A stretch of 37,942 bases of DNA from Verrucomicrobiota bacterium. GTDB taxonomy: Bacteria; Verrucomicrobiota; Verrucomicrobiia; Chthoniobacterales; UBA10450. The stretch covers positions 1 to 37,942 of the forward strand of contig QHQA01000111.1 of assembly GCA_003219695.1 (NCBI GenBank). The letters are read 5' to 3'. The notes under the pieces were generated by a model. It made no database searches and had not been told where the DNA came from. It saw only the letters and a program-made list of their open reading frames with translations. Positions 7,771 through 17,121 of this stretch are shown piece after piece (the first letter of the stretch is position 1; each line of letters begins with the position of its first letter). Made by a program: the position numbers and the translations under genes.

Positions 7771-9411
7771 CTAATCGTAAGGGGAATAATCCGGCTGAAA
7801 CCGAGGCTGTGGAGCGAACATTTCATCGCGATCGATGACAGCGCGCCGGTGGCGCCGTGGGGCGAATTCGTCTTCATCAGAGTCCGGCGCGACGATTGCA
7901 GTGCGACCGGATGGCAACCGTAAAATCAGTCTTCCATCCGAGGTGATACCGACGACTCGACTGCGCACCGAACCGACGCGCCTTTGTGGCCAGTCTTCGG
8001 AGAATTTTTTGCCGCCATGCGCGGGTTTGGATCCCGAGGCGACAGCTTTTTTCTTGCCGTTCGGACTTGGCTGGCTCCATGCGATCGGCTGCCCTGCATC
8101 TTCAGGTTTCGAGGATGCCTTGCTCGCAGAAGAGGAAGAGCTCTCCGCAATTGCTCCTGGCGAACTCTGCTGGGAAGCAGTTGGACCAGCGGCCTGCGAT
8201 TGAGAGTACGTTATTTGAGGCTGCTGAAGGTCCGGCGATGCAACCTGTGGAGAATTCGATGCCGTCGCCGCATTCGACGGCTGGTTCCCAGACGCTACGA
8301 CTGCAGGGACATCTTGCGATGGCAGAGCCGGGCGAGTAGGCGCACTCGACGCATCTTGCGTCGCTGATGCGGGCGAAGATTCCGGGATGCCAATTAGGAC
8401 GCCGATCGACTTTGTGTCGCGAGTCCGGCGCAGAATCTTGCCAGCAGGCTCCGGAAACAGAACGCCCGTAATCAACGCTGCGGCTAACAACACCGCGCCA
8501 ACTGCCAACGCTCGTCGCAGCAGATGTCCCGGCTGTGGCTCAACCCGCCGTGGAACAGTTGTCCTGAGAGGGATGCCGTATCTTTCGGCGAGCGTGCGTC
8601 GTCGTTCGATTTTCGCCAGGCATTGGCGGATCATCTCCGCGAGCACGACCAGGTCCCTGGGGCGTTGGTCGGGATCGCGATGCAACATTTGGGCAACCAA
8701 GCTCCGTAACGGCTTGGGGAACCCGGAAAATTTTCGCCTCTGCTGGAGCGCATCAGCGGAAGGCACGATACCTGTCAAAAGAAAATAAAGCGTCGCGCCG
8801 AGCGAAAATATCTCAGAACGGATGTCGCCGGTTCCATGCGCCAACGGGTGAGAGTTTGCAGGCTGCTGGACAGAAGCTGGTTGTTCGAGCGACTTTGAAT
8901 GCAGCGCGGGCAAGCCGAAGTTAGTCACCTTCACAAGTGGCCAACTGCCTTCGGGCGTTTGCCCCGGGACGACGATAATATCGGAGGGCTGAATGGAGGC
9001 ATACGGGAGCCTGTGAAAGCTCGCTGATGACAGAACGCTCACGATCTGCTCCGCCACCCGCAGCGCTGCGTCAGCCGGCATAGGGCCGTGCCCGCACACC
9101 CACGCCGCGAGTGTTTCGCCCGGCAAATGCTCCGAGACATAGACGTAGTCGTCGCCCTCGCGTCCAAAATCGAAGACCTTGGCGATGTTAACGTGCCGCA
9201 ACTTCTGCGCCGCGGATGCCTGCTCTTCGAATTGTTCGCGTACAGCTGGATCAACGCTCTCGGTCGGGATCAACTTTAGCGTAACGGGCTCACCGGTCCT
9301 GTCGTCAACGGCTTCGTAGGTAGTCGCTGCACCATTCCGGTCGAGTTCGTACGGCGTGCCGTCAGACCTGAGTCGAATGCGGTAATGTTGAAGAAATCTC
9401 GTGCGCTCCAT
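7771..9411 (-). CDS. Membrane-anchored pseudokinase (Ser/Thr kinase fold)
   Basis: The 546-aa protein is taken from ATG 9411; an upstream in-frame start is only TTG (9438). The N-terminal region follows the Hanks-type kinase fold: VTLKLIP with Lys46 in the usual VAIK position, then RHVNIAKVFDFG, and an intact DIRSEIFSLGATLYFLLTG. However the catalytic loop reads YASIQPSD where HRDxKPxN is expected, and DFG is NFG. The catalytic Asp, the loop Lys and the Mg-binding Asp are therefore all missing. One membrane helix (about 300-319) leads to a Ser/Gln/Pro-rich region and a small C-terminal domain containing RLILRLPSGRTAIV. It is probably a scaffolding or sensing pseudokinase rather than an enzyme. 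Confidence 0.85.
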   Translation of the reverse strand: MERTRFLQHYRIRLRSDGTPYELDRNGAATTYEAVDDRTGEPVTLKLIPTESVDPAVREQFEEQASAAQKLRHVNIAKVFDFGREGDDYVYVSEHLPGETLAAWVCGHGPMPADAALRVAEQIVSVLSSASFHRLPYASIQPSDIIVVPGQTPEGSWPLVKVTNFGLPALHSKSLEQPASVQQPANSHPLAHGTGDIRSEIFSLGATLYFLLTGIVPSADALQQRRKFSGFPKPLRSLVAQMLHRDPDQRPRDLVVLAEMIRQCLAKIERRRTLAERYGIPLRTTVPRRVEPQPGHLLRRALAVGAVLLAAALITGVLFPEPAGKILRRTRDTKSIGVLIGIPESSPASATQDASSAPTRPALPSQDVPAVVASGNQPSNAATASNSPQVASPDLQQPQITYSQSQAAGPTASQQSSPGAIAESSSSSASKASSKPEDAGQPIAWSQPSPNGKKKAVASGSKPAHGGKKFSEDWPQRRVGSVRSRVVGITSDGRLILRLPSGRTAIVAPDSDEDEFAPRRHRRAVIDRDEMFAPQPRFQPDYSPYD

Positions 9412-9499
9412 AACCTTGCCTATCCCTCGCGGCGACAATCATACTCGCGGCGATGCCACTGATTCAACCTCGATTTAGCGGCTAAGTTGCTGGCGGTAC

Positions 9500-9573
9500 T
9501 GGCTACCCCGCTTGGATTCGAACCAAGAATAACGCCTCCAAAGGGCGCTGTGTTACCGTTACACCACGGGGTA
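9500..9573 (-). tRNA. tRNA-Gln(UUG)
   Basis: On the minus strand the acceptor TACCCCG pairs with CGGGGTA. The D-arm is GTG/CAC, the anticodon stem GCGCC/GGCGT encloses loop CTTTGGA (anticodon TTG), and the T-arm CTTGG/CCAAG encloses TTCGAAT. The discriminator is G and CCA is encoded. All four arms fold. Confidence 0.96.
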
Positions 9574-9578
9574 ACGAG

Positions 9579-9601
9579 AATCGCGATTTAGATTCGCGAT
9601 T
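9579..9601. repeat. Inverted repeat AATCGCGA/TCGCGATT
   Basis: Two perfect 8-bp arms are separated by 7 nt between tRNA-Gln and the suf promoter. No T-tract follows, so an operator for the suf operon or a tRNA leader element is as likely as a terminator. Its role is unknown. Confidence 0.35.
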
Positions 9602-9650
9602 TTCGACTAAAGCGCAATCGCCAAAATGCTAGCGAAAGTTGAGCCCGCTA

Positions 9651-9679
9651 TTCGCAATCCTTCCGAACCGGCGTATAGT
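9651..9679 (+). promoter_or_regulatory. Candidate promoter of sufCBD
   Basis: TTCGCA (9651-9656) and TATAGT (9674-9679) are spaced 17 nt apart, 15 bases before the sufC ATG. The -10 matches the consensus at 5 of 6 bases and the -35 at 4 of 6. Confidence 0.4.
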
Positions 9680-9693
9680 TTAGGTTCCCACTT

Positions 9694-10461
<768 letters not shown>

Positions 10462-10466
10462 CAATC

Positions 10467-11876
10467 ATGAAAACCGAAACACCAGCCATTGATATCGACC
10501 GAGGTAAGGGAGATTTCTTTTATCCTGAAGCTCACGTGCGCGACGCGGGCGTCGGACTAAGTGAAAAAACCATCCATTATATCGCGGAGGTGAAAGAGGA
10601 CCCGGATTGGGTGCGCGAGTACCGTCTGCGGGGCCTGAAGACATTCTTGGAAAAACCGCTCCCGACGCATTGGGCGAGCAAGGATCTGGAAGCAATCGAC
10701 TTCGATAAAATCCGCTACTATCTCTCCCCGGGCACTGAACCGAAGCGCAGCTGGGAAGAAGTGCCGGACGACATCAAGCGCACGTTCGAGCGGCTCGGTA
10801 TTCCCGAGCAGGAACGTAAATTCCTCGCAGGCGTTGAAGCGCAGTTCGATAGCGAAGCCGTCTATTCAAACATCAAGAAAGCCGTCGGCGAACAGGGAGT
10901 TATTTTTGTCGGTTCGCGAGAGGGACTGAAGAATTATCCGGAAATCTTCCGGAAATGGTTCGGTAAAGTCATCCCAATCGCCGACAACAAATTTAGCGCG
11001 CTGAACTCAGCTGTGTTCAGTGGCGGCTCGTTTATTTACGTCCCGCCCGGAGTGAAAGTGAAGCACCCGCTTCAGGCGTATTTCAGGATCAACGCAGAAA
11101 ACTTCGGGCAATTCGAGCGCACCCTCATCATTGCCGATGAAGGCTCGGAAGTGACTTACATGGAGGGCTGCACCGCGCCGAAATTCAATACTCCCACATT
11201 GCACAGCGCTGTCGTGGAACTCATCGCCCTCAAAGGCGCCAAGATTCAGTACATCACGGTGCAGAACTGGGCTTCCAATGTTTTCAACCTTGTGACAAAA
11301 CGCGGTCTCGCGCAGGAAAACGCCGAGGTAAAATGGATCGACTGCAACATCGGCTCGCGTCTCACGATGAAATATCCCAGCGTGATCATGAAAGGTCGCA
11401 AAGCGCGCGGCGAAGTTCTCTCCATCGCGCTCGCCAATGACGGCCAACACCAGGACACCGGCGCGAAAATGATTCATGCTGCCGACGAAACGACCAGTAA
11501 CATCGTTTCCAAATCGATCTCGATTGGCAAAGGACGCGCCACTTACCGCGGCTTGGTTCATGTGCCGAAACATCTCAAGCACTGCAAGAACAACACCGAG
11601 TGCGACGCGCTCCTGATCAACGCGACTTCGCGCACGGACACGTATCCGGCCATCACCGTGCGCGGCACTGGAAACGCCGTGCAACATGAAGCGAGCGTGA
11701 GTCAGGTGAGCGCGGAGCAAATCTTCTACATGCAACAGCGCGGCCTCAGCGAGGCGCAGGCCATGAGCTTGAGCGTTAACGGTTTTGTCAACGATCTCGT
11801 GCGCCAGTTCCCAATGGAGTACAGCGTCGAGCTAAAGCGACTGATCGAGCTGGAGATGGAAGGCTCGGTCGGATAA
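10467..11876 (+). CDS. sufB: SufB, Fe-S cluster scaffold protein
   Basis: SufB is the scaffold on which clusters are assembled in the SufBC2D complex. The 469-aa length is typical. Conserved stretches include [63 protein letters not shown], and near the C-terminus [20 protein letters not shown] and [16 protein letters not shown], all hallmarks of SufB. The stop is immediately followed by a 60-bp palindromic repeat that separates it from sufD. Confidence 0.98.
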   Translation: MKTETPAIDIDRGKGDFFYPEAHVRDAGVGLSEKTIHYIAEVKEDPDWVREYRLRGLKTFLEKPLPTHWASKDLEAIDFDKIRYYLSPGTEPKRSWEEVPDDIKRTFERLGIPEQERKFLAGVEAQFDSEAVYSNIKKAVGEQGVIFVGSREGLKNYPEIFRKWFGKVIPIADNKFSALNSAVFSGGSFIYVPPGVKVKHPLQAYFRINAENFGQFERTLIIADEGSEVTYMEGCTAPKFNTPTLHSAVVELIALKGAKIQYITVQNWASNVFNLVTKRGLAQENAEVKWIDCNIGSRLTMKYPSVIMKGRKARGEVLSIALANDGQHQDTGAKMIHAADETTSNIVSKSISIGKGRATYRGLVHVPKHLKHCKNNTECDALLINATSRTDTYPAITVRGTGNAVQHEASVSQVSAEQIFYMQQRGLSEAQAMSLSVNGFVNDLVRQFPMEYSVELKRLIELEMEGSVG

Positions 11877-11936
11877 AGTAGCGCGAGCCTCTGGCTTGCA
11901 TCGTAGCCGGCTGCAAGCGAGGACGCATGCGCTACT
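11877..11936. repeat. GTAGCGC...GCGCTAC palindromic repeat between sufB and sufD
   Basis: AGTAGCGCGAGCCTC-type left arm and its inverted partner ending GCATGCGCTACT form an imperfect palindrome that begins at the base after the sufB stop. It is the same family as 25195-25222, 35610-35669 and the uvrA insert at 21700-21787. In the transcript it would fold as a long hairpin inside the operon. Confidence 0.65.
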
Positions 11937-11965
11937 CTTAACCCGGCGATCACCCAAAGATCGGT

Positions 11966-13288
11966 ATGTCGTTAGCCACACACGAAAAGCAGGCCGCACC
12001 GATTCTCTCCGGTCGGGTCGAGTTACGCGAGTTTCCGGACTGGTTCAGTGATCAGCAGCGCGCGGCTTGGAAACAATTTCAGTCGTTGCCGAACCCGACC
12101 CGAAAGGATCAAGCGTGGCGATTCGCCAATGTTAACCTTCTCGATCTCACGCGATTCAAATACGGCGGAACATTGACCGCTGAAGAGCGCGCTGCGATTC
12201 TCGAGCAATCTCGTGGGCTCGATGACATCGCAGGCCGGATGATTTTCGCAGGGGACGAACTCATCGAGCGCGACGTGATTTCTGATCAACTGAAAAAGCG
12301 CGGTGTGATCTTTCAATCACTTGAGCGCGCCATGGTCGAACACACCGATTTGTTTCGGAAACATTTCATGTCGCAACCGGCAATCCTCGGCTCGGCGAAG
12401 TTTGCCGCGTTACATCAGGCGCTGGTTTCCTCCGGCACGTTTCTGTACGTCCCGCGCGGCGTCGAGATCGAGTTGCCAATTGAGATTTTTCATTGGCTCA
12501 ATGGCGAAAACGCTTCGGTGTTTCCACATTTGCTCCTGGTTACGGACGAGTTGGCGAAAGTCACTGTGATCGAGCATTTCCGCTCGCTGGAGGTGAAATC
12601 GCCAGGGTTTGCTTGTGGCGTGAACGATCTCGTCGCAGGGCCGGGCGCGAAGGTGACCTACGTGTGCGCGCAAAATTGGGCTGACAATGTTGTGGCGCTG
12701 CAAATGAACACGACCACAGTTGATCACGACGCATCTGCCATGAGTTTGAATTTGAACATCGGCTCGCGCTACTCGCGCTTTGAAAGTTTGAGCCGACTCA
12801 TCGGTGAAGGTGGGCGCAGCGATTTGCTCGCGGTCGCCGTGGCGAAACACCAACAGGAATTCGATGCGCGCACATTGCAGGACCACATCTCGCCGCACAC
12901 GGCGAGTGATCTTCTTTACAAAAACGCGCTCGACGATCGCGCCCGTACCATTTTCGGCGGCTTGATCCGGGTCGAGCGACACGCTCATTTTGCTGACGCC
13001 TACCAAAAGGTTCGCAACCTTCTCTTGAGCGACGACGCCGAAGCAAACTCGATGCCCGGTCTGGAAATTCTCGCCGACAACGTCCGTTGCACCCACGGCG
13101 CCACATCAGGCCAAATTGAAGAAGACCAGCTATTTTACCTACGCAGTCGCGGCATTCCCACAAAAATGGCGCAACGCCTCCTCGTCACCGGGTTTCTCGA
13201 CGAAGTAATCCAGCGTGTCGATCATCCAGCTATTGCTGAGCATTTGCACGGCCTGATTGAAGAGAAATTCGCTCGGCAGGTTAGGTAG
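11966..13288 (+). CDS. sufD: SufD, Fe-S cluster assembly scaffold partner
   Basis: SufD is the SufB paralogue that completes the SufBC2D complex and is linked to iron entry. At 440 aa the protein has a divergent N-terminal helical part with the DQAWRFANVNLLDL stretch. The SufBD beta-helix core follows, with SSGTFLYVPRGVEIELPIEIFHW, VTYVCAQNWADNVVALQ, HASDLLYKNALDDRARTIFGGLI, SMPGLEILADNVRCTHGATSGQ and LRSRGIPTKMAQRLL. The His in RCTHGAT is the residue implicated in cluster assembly in other SufD proteins. It follows sufB after a 60-bp hairpin-forming repeat. Confidence 0.97.
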   Translation: MSLATHEKQAAPILSGRVELREFPDWFSDQQRAAWKQFQSLPNPTRKDQAWRFANVNLLDLTRFKYGGTLTAEERAAILEQSRGLDDIAGRMIFAGDELIERDVISDQLKKRGVIFQSLERAMVEHTDLFRKHFMSQPAILGSAKFAALHQALVSSGTFLYVPRGVEIELPIEIFHWLNGENASVFPHLLLVTDELAKVTVIEHFRSLEVKSPGFACGVNDLVAGPGAKVTYVCAQNWADNVVALQMNTTTVDHDASAMSLNLNIGSRYSRFESLSRLIGEGGRSDLLAVAVAKHQQEFDARTLQDHISPHTASDLLYKNALDDRARTIFGGLIRVERHAHFADAYQKVRNLLLSDDAEANSMPGLEILADNVRCTHGATSGQIEEDQLFYLRSRGIPTKMAQRLLVTGFLDEVIQRVDHPAIAEHLHGLIEEKFARQVR

Positions 13289-13320
13289 CGCAATCGACAC
13301 CAGCGCCGACTCCACCCGCG

Positions 13321-14283
13321 TCAATTCGCGTGATTCGCAGGCGTTGTATCGGTACTTAGCTCGAAATTGATTTTCACATCGTAGTGATCCCCTCTGATCA
13401 GCCCCGTCGGCGGCGGATCGACTTCTGTGACTTGTTTCGCGACCGCCGCTACCGATTCATTTACGACGGGGTTTTCGGACGGCTTGATGATCTCGAATTT
13501 GGAAACGCGCCCGTCCTTTTCGATGCGGACTTTGACCAGTGTCGAAATCTTGGCGCCTGAAGGGACATTGGTCGTCGGCTGTATCCATGCGCTGTAAAAA
13601 CGATCGTGAAGCATGTTGCCATACCAGCCGAACTCCGATGTGTTGCTTCCACCCGCCTTCGCCGAGGCTACGGCGGACAGGCCGGCCGAACCGCCACTTT
13701 TGCCGGCCGAACTTTTTTCCTTGGTTCCGCCCTGAGGCGCAGATCCAGTTCTTGCCAATACGTTCTTTTCCTTCCTCCCCAACTTCTCGGTCGATCTCGC
13801 CGGGCTCGGCTTCTCTTTCACCGATGGTTTTGCGGAAGCTTTTGCTACCAGAACCTTCTTCGGAGCTGGTCTGGGGACGGGTTTGGGGGTCGGCTTGGGT
13901 TTTGGAGTGGAACTCGCCGTTGGTTTTGGAGACGGCGTAGGCTTTGGAGTCGGTGAGGGCAATTCAATTTCGCTTTTCGTTGTACTTGCTAAAGGTTTTT
14001 CCTCTTCCACTTCGTTGTTTTTTAACGGACTCGATTCAGCCGCAGGAATCGAAGGCTTTGGCGCTGGCGATTCTTGTTTGTCCGATTCTCCAGTTGCGAG
14101 GTCTTCGGCGCCACCCAACCAAACGATGTTCTCCGGGTTTGATGACGCCCTGGCAGCGAGACTCCAGCGAATCAGTCCCGCGATTAGCGCAACGTGCGCG
14201 AGCGCGATGAGGACGACGTTTCGCCAAAACCGGGCAGGGGCACGACACGAATTATACGAATTGCCACGAATCTCCTCAGCCAT
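13321..14283 (-). CDS. tonB: TonB-family energy transducer
   Basis: The 320-aa protein has an N-terminal membrane helix at about 23-42 (NVVLIALAHVALIAGLIRWSL). A long Pro/Lys/Ser-rich periplasmic linker follows, with repeated PTPKP/PSPKP units as in TonB. The C-terminal TonB domain runs at about 225-320, with AWIQPTTNVPSGAKISTLVKVRIEKDG and VDPPPTGLIRGDHYDVKINFEL. It couples the proton motive force, via ExbB/ExbD, to outer-membrane transport. It lies downstream of exbB and exbD on the same strand, with a 266-base gap filled by repeats. Convergent with sufD. Confidence 0.88.
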   Translation of the reverse strand: MAEEIRGNSYNSCRAPARFWRNVVLIALAHVALIAGLIRWSLAARASSNPENIVWLGGAEDLATGESDKQESPAPKPSIPAAESSPLKNNEVEEEKPLASTTKSEIELPSPTPKPTPSPKPTASSTPKPKPTPKPVPRPAPKKVLVAKASAKPSVKEKPSPARSTEKLGRKEKNVLARTGSAPQGGTKEKSSAGKSGGSAGLSAVASAKAGGSNTSEFGWYGNMLHDRFYSAWIQPTTNVPSGAKISTLVKVRIEKDGRVSKFEIIKPSENPVVNESVAAVAKQVTEVDPPPTGLIRGDHYDVKINFELSTDTTPANHAN

Positions 14284-14395
14284 AGTTAAGGGTTCGTAAA
14301 AATTCGCGTCTCATAACAAGGCTGATGGCACACAGCAGGCGGCCGACCGCAGCGGAAAAGCGGCGTCGAGCCGCCGCACTCCAAAGGTCGCCGCG

Positions 14396-14411
14396 GCGAC
14401 CGAAAACATTC
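14396..14411. repeat. Copy of GGTCGCCGCGGCGACC repeat
   Basis: This perfect 16-bp palindrome is identical to one inside uvrA at 20946-20961. It lies in the tonB-exbD gap, next to a run of TTCGTG-type direct repeats (about 14409-14440). Nothing else is seen in the 14284-14549 gap. Confidence 0.5.
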
Positions 14412-14549
14412 GTGAAAATTCGTGAAATTCGTGTCTTCCTTTTGTGCGGATTCGTGAACCGAGCCGATGGGGATTGGCGAGATAGAAGGCAAAGCCGCGA
14501 GGGCATGCAGCGAGCGACTCGGGAAAGGAGCGAGTTTCAAATTCGTGTC

Positions 14550-14966
14550 TCACTTTGATTCTGCTCTGGTGGCGATGCCGACCTTTGTGATTCCCGCTCG
14601 TTGCAGCGCGTCCATTACTCCAATCAATTTTTGCACGGGCAAATCGCGATCGGGCCGAATCACAATGGCGACGTCCGGATTTGTCCGTTTCAGCTCAGCC
14701 AACTGGGCGGTGACCGTTTCCAAATCCACCACTTGATTATTAAACCGGATCGTGTTGCTTCGGTCTATCGACACGGTTTGCACTTGCGATGTGTTGATCG
14801 GCGGATTTTTCGTGCCACTGGATGGGATCACCAGGTTCATGCTGCTTTCAAGCAACGGTGTGGTGATCATGAAGATGATGAGCAGCACAAACGCCAGATC
14901 GAGCAGCGGCGTGACATTGATCTCGCTCAGCGTGGAGAGACTTTGGCGTTGCGAGTAGCGTCTCAT
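14550..14966 (-). CDS. exbD: ExbD/TolR biopolymer transport protein
   Basis: The 138-aa protein is taken from ATG 14966 (MRRYSQRQSL), preceded by GGGAG. A longer frame from TTG 15038 would add residues that are only translated tandem repeat. The single membrane helix LLDLAFVLLIIFMITTPLLE follows INVTP and contains the membrane Asp that carries protons in ExbD/TolR. The periplasmic domain ends with DLPVQKLIGVMDALQRAGITKVGIAT, typical of the family. It sits between exbB and tonB. Confidence 0.93.
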   Translation of the reverse strand: MRRYSQRQSLSTLSEINVTPLLDLAFVLLIIFMITTPLLESSMNLVIPSSGTKNPPINTSQVQTVSIDRSNTIRFNNQVVDLETVTAQLAELKRTNPDVAIVIRPDRDLPVQKLIGVMDALQRAGITKVGIATRAESK

Positions 14967-14976
14967 CTGCTCCCAA

Positions 14977-15011
14977 TTGGATGTTGGACGTTGGACGTTG
15001 GACGTTGGACG
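14977..15011. repeat. Tandem TTGGAYG 7-mer array in the exbD leader
   Basis: There are five consecutive 7-mers: TTGGATG then four copies of TTGGACG. On the minus strand this gives CAACGTC repeats ending about 10 bases before the exbD ATG. The array lies in the exbB-exbD gap and may vary in copy number. A related TTGGATG motif makes the end of lgt (about 15990-16005). Confidence 0.6.
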
Positions 15012-15084
15012 TTGAAAAACACTTTCGGAAAACGCCAAACGCCCAACGCCGAACGCTCAATGTCGAATGAAAGATGGGCACTCA

Positions 15085-15921
15085 TTATTTACGAAACGCC
15101 CCCTCGCGCGCGCCGTGATCGACGTATTTGTGCTCGAACTCGGACGCGAGCTCGCCGGCGAAATTGTCCATTTCAACTATGATCCCTCGAATATTGGTGA
15201 CGAGAAAGTTGTAACCGAACATGGCCGGAATAGCGACACACAGCGCGGTAACCGTAGTAATGAGTGCGCCGGACACTCCGGGCGCCATGGCCACGAGATT
15301 AGGCGAGCCGGCCTCGGCGACGCCCGTGAACGCATCCATCACACCCCAAACTGTGCCGAGCAATCCGAGAAATGGCGAACCGCTCACCGCGGTGGCGAGC
15401 AAGATCATTTGCGATTCGAGCGACAGTGCGGTCTCGCCCACGGCGCGTTCCATCGCCGCGTTCACCGCGCCCATTTGCGCAGGTGAAATTTTATCCGCGA
15501 TGTCCAGTCGCGCGCGAAACGTCTCATCCACCTCCGGCGAACCGAGCAGGTGGAATGTCATCTCCTCGCAGCCGGCGCGATACACGTTGAAAACCGGTGA
15601 ACCCGGAAACCGGGCGTTCTTTTCAAACAAGCGCAGCGGTTGTCGGTCCTGCCGAAAAGCGGCCAGGAAGCGCGCATTCTGTTTTCGCGCGAAACGGATC
15701 ACGCGCAGTTTGGTCATCATAATTGACCAACTGAAAATCGAAGCGACGGCCAGAAGAGTGAGGACAATTTTTCCTGCGATCGTCGCATGATCGAACGCAA
15801 AAAGGAGACCGCCGGTCGCTAGCAGCGTTGCACAGAGCATTTCCGCGTCACCGGAACTAGTAATAACGCGGTTTTGGAAAAGCGAAAGCGAAAGTGAGCA
15901 CCAAGTTCGAAGCTGCAACAT
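15085..15921 (-). CDS. exbB: ExbB/TolQ/MotA-family proton channel subunit
   Basis: The 278-aa frame has three membrane regions: KIVLTLLAVASIFSWSIMM near the N-terminus, and a paired segment with SGSPFLGLLGTVWGVMDAFTGVAEAG followed by MAPGVSGALITTVTALCVAIPAMFGYNFLV. The GTVWGVM and PGVSGALITT stretches are ExbB/TolQ hallmarks. With ExbD it forms the proton channel that energises TonB or Tol. The start is uncertain: ATG at 15840 (MLCATLLATGG) would remove 27 residues that look like non-protein sequence and would give a more normal N-terminus. First gene of exbB-exbD-tonB. Confidence 0.92.
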   Translation of the reverse strand: MLQLRTWCSLSLSLFQNRVITSSGDAEMLCATLLATGGLLFAFDHATIAGKIVLTLLAVASIFSWSIMMTKLRVIRFARKQNARFLAAFRQDRQPLRLFEKNARFPGSPVFNVYRAGCEEMTFHLLGSPEVDETFRARLDIADKISPAQMGAVNAAMERAVGETALSLESQMILLATAVSGSPFLGLLGTVWGVMDAFTGVAEAGSPNLVAMAPGVSGALITTVTALCVAIPAMFGYNFLVTNIRGIIVEMDNFAGELASEFEHKYVDHGAREGAFRK

Positions 15922-15971
15922 CCAAAGAAATTCTAATCATCAAATTCGAAACGCGGCCGCGACCAGTTTGA

Positions 15972-16940
15972 CTATTGAACATTGGAGCTTCTATGGAGGT
16001 TGGATGTTGTTTCTTGGCGCTTCGGAAACGTCGGGTGCATCTTTGCCACGGCAATGAACGCGATTCCGATTGCTATCAAAAAGAATGAAAAAAATTGGCC
16101 GCGAGTGAAAGGGCCGATCAGCTCTGCGTCGGGTTCGCGAAAATTTTCGATCACGATGCGAAAGATCGCGTAGCAAATGAAGAAGAGTCCGGTTAAGACG
16201 CCGTTCGGCTGGCGGGTGCGCGTCCGCACAAACCATAAAATGGCGAACAGCACGATTCCTTCGAAAAACGCTTCGTAAAGCTGTGACGGATGACGCGGAG
16301 ACAGAATGGAGCGCAACGCCGTCGCCACTCTTGGCTGATTGCGGACCGCACCGGCAATTGCTTCTGGCGTGGTCAGCGCGGGATTGATTTGCGCGCTCGC
16401 TGCGACTGCGCGCTCGGCTTCCTGGGGATGATCGAGCAGTTCTTTTGGGAATTGCATTGCCCACGGAACATTTGTGATGCGCCCATAAAGTTCGCCGTTG
16501 ATGAAATTGGCGCAGCGACCGAAGAACAAACCGATCGGCGCGGTAACGACCAGATTATCGCCGAGATTAGTCCACGAGATTTTGTGACGGTGAGCGTAAT
16601 ATAAGGTGAACAGCAACAACCCAAGCATTCCGCCGTGGCTCGACATGCCGCCTTCCCAGACGCGCAAGATTGATAACGGCTCGCGCAGCATCTCCAGCTT
16701 GTAGAAAAAAACGTAGCCGAGGCGTCCTCCGATGATGACGCCGAAAAGCGCGCAGCCGGTAATGAAATCGCCCACGCGTTGCGGAGGCAGGTCGGCGTAG
16801 CCGCGTTTGGCCAGCCAGAGAAAAAGAAGATAACTGACGACAAATGCCAGCACGTACGCGAGCCCGTACCATCGCGGCCCGACCTTGTCGTAGATCCGAA
16901 AAATGATCGGATCGAGATTGTGCAGGTAGTAGGCGAGCAT
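15972..16940 (-). CDS. lgt: Lgt, prolipoprotein diacylglyceryl transferase
   Basis: Lgt transfers diacylglycerol from phosphatidylglycerol to the lipobox Cys of prolipoproteins in the inner membrane. The protein has 322 aa and about seven membrane helices. It contains the signature region GRCANFINGELYGRITNV, the N-terminal YGLAYVLAFVVSYLLF, GGMSSHGGMLG, and RHPSQLYEAFFEG in the C-terminal half. The last dozen residues (TSNLHRSSNVQ) and the TAG stop come from the same TTGGATG-type repeat as the exbD leader, so the true ancestral C-terminus was probably earlier. Confidence 0.96.
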   Translation of the reverse strand: MLAYYLHNLDPIIFRIYDKVGPRWYGLAYVLAFVVSYLLFLWLAKRGYADLPPQRVGDFITGCALFGVIIGGRLGYVFFYKLEMLREPLSILRVWEGGMSSHGGMLGLLLFTLYYAHRHKISWTNLGDNLVVTAPIGLFFGRCANFINGELYGRITNVPWAMQFPKELLDHPQEAERAVAASAQINPALTTPEAIAGAVRNQPRVATALRSILSPRHPSQLYEAFFEGIVLFAILWFVRTRTRQPNGVLTGLFFICYAIFRIVIENFREPDAELIGPFTRGQFFSFFLIAIGIAFIAVAKMHPTFPKRQETTSNLHRSSNVQ

Positions 16941-16957
16941 TTGCGGCGATTTTCGCT

Positions 16958-17121
16958 GTCATTCCGAGCGAAGTCGAGCTGCAACGCAGCCGCCGGAGGC
17001 GGCGAGGCCAGGCTTTCAAATCCCGTGGCAGAACTTACAGCTAATTTCACGGGATCCTTCGACTCCGCGGAGTTTACTCTGAGCGAGCGAAGCGAGTCGA
17101 ACGGGCTTCGCTCAGGATGAC
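16958..17121. repeat. Compound GTCATTCCGA/GTCATCCTGAGC palindromic repeat
   Basis: The stretch starts GTCATTCCGAGCGAAGTCGAG and ends CTCAGGATGAC, with GGATCCTTCGACTCC and GAGCGAAGCGAGTCGAAC inside. It overlaps the last codons of uvrA and supplies its TGA stop (17112-17114). The 170-base gap between lgt and uvrA is essentially all repeat. Confidence 0.65.

Noticed and set aside
11007-11735. Long minus-strand frame opposite sufB
   Set aside because: It lies fully inside sufB, whose strand shows strong family motifs. It is a codon-bias shadow.
13539-13956. Plus-strand frames opposite tonB
   Set aside because: They mirror the Pro/Lys-rich linker of tonB and have no independent motif.
14977-15011. 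CRISPR array
   Set aside because: The units are 7-mers with no spacers, and no cas genes are present.
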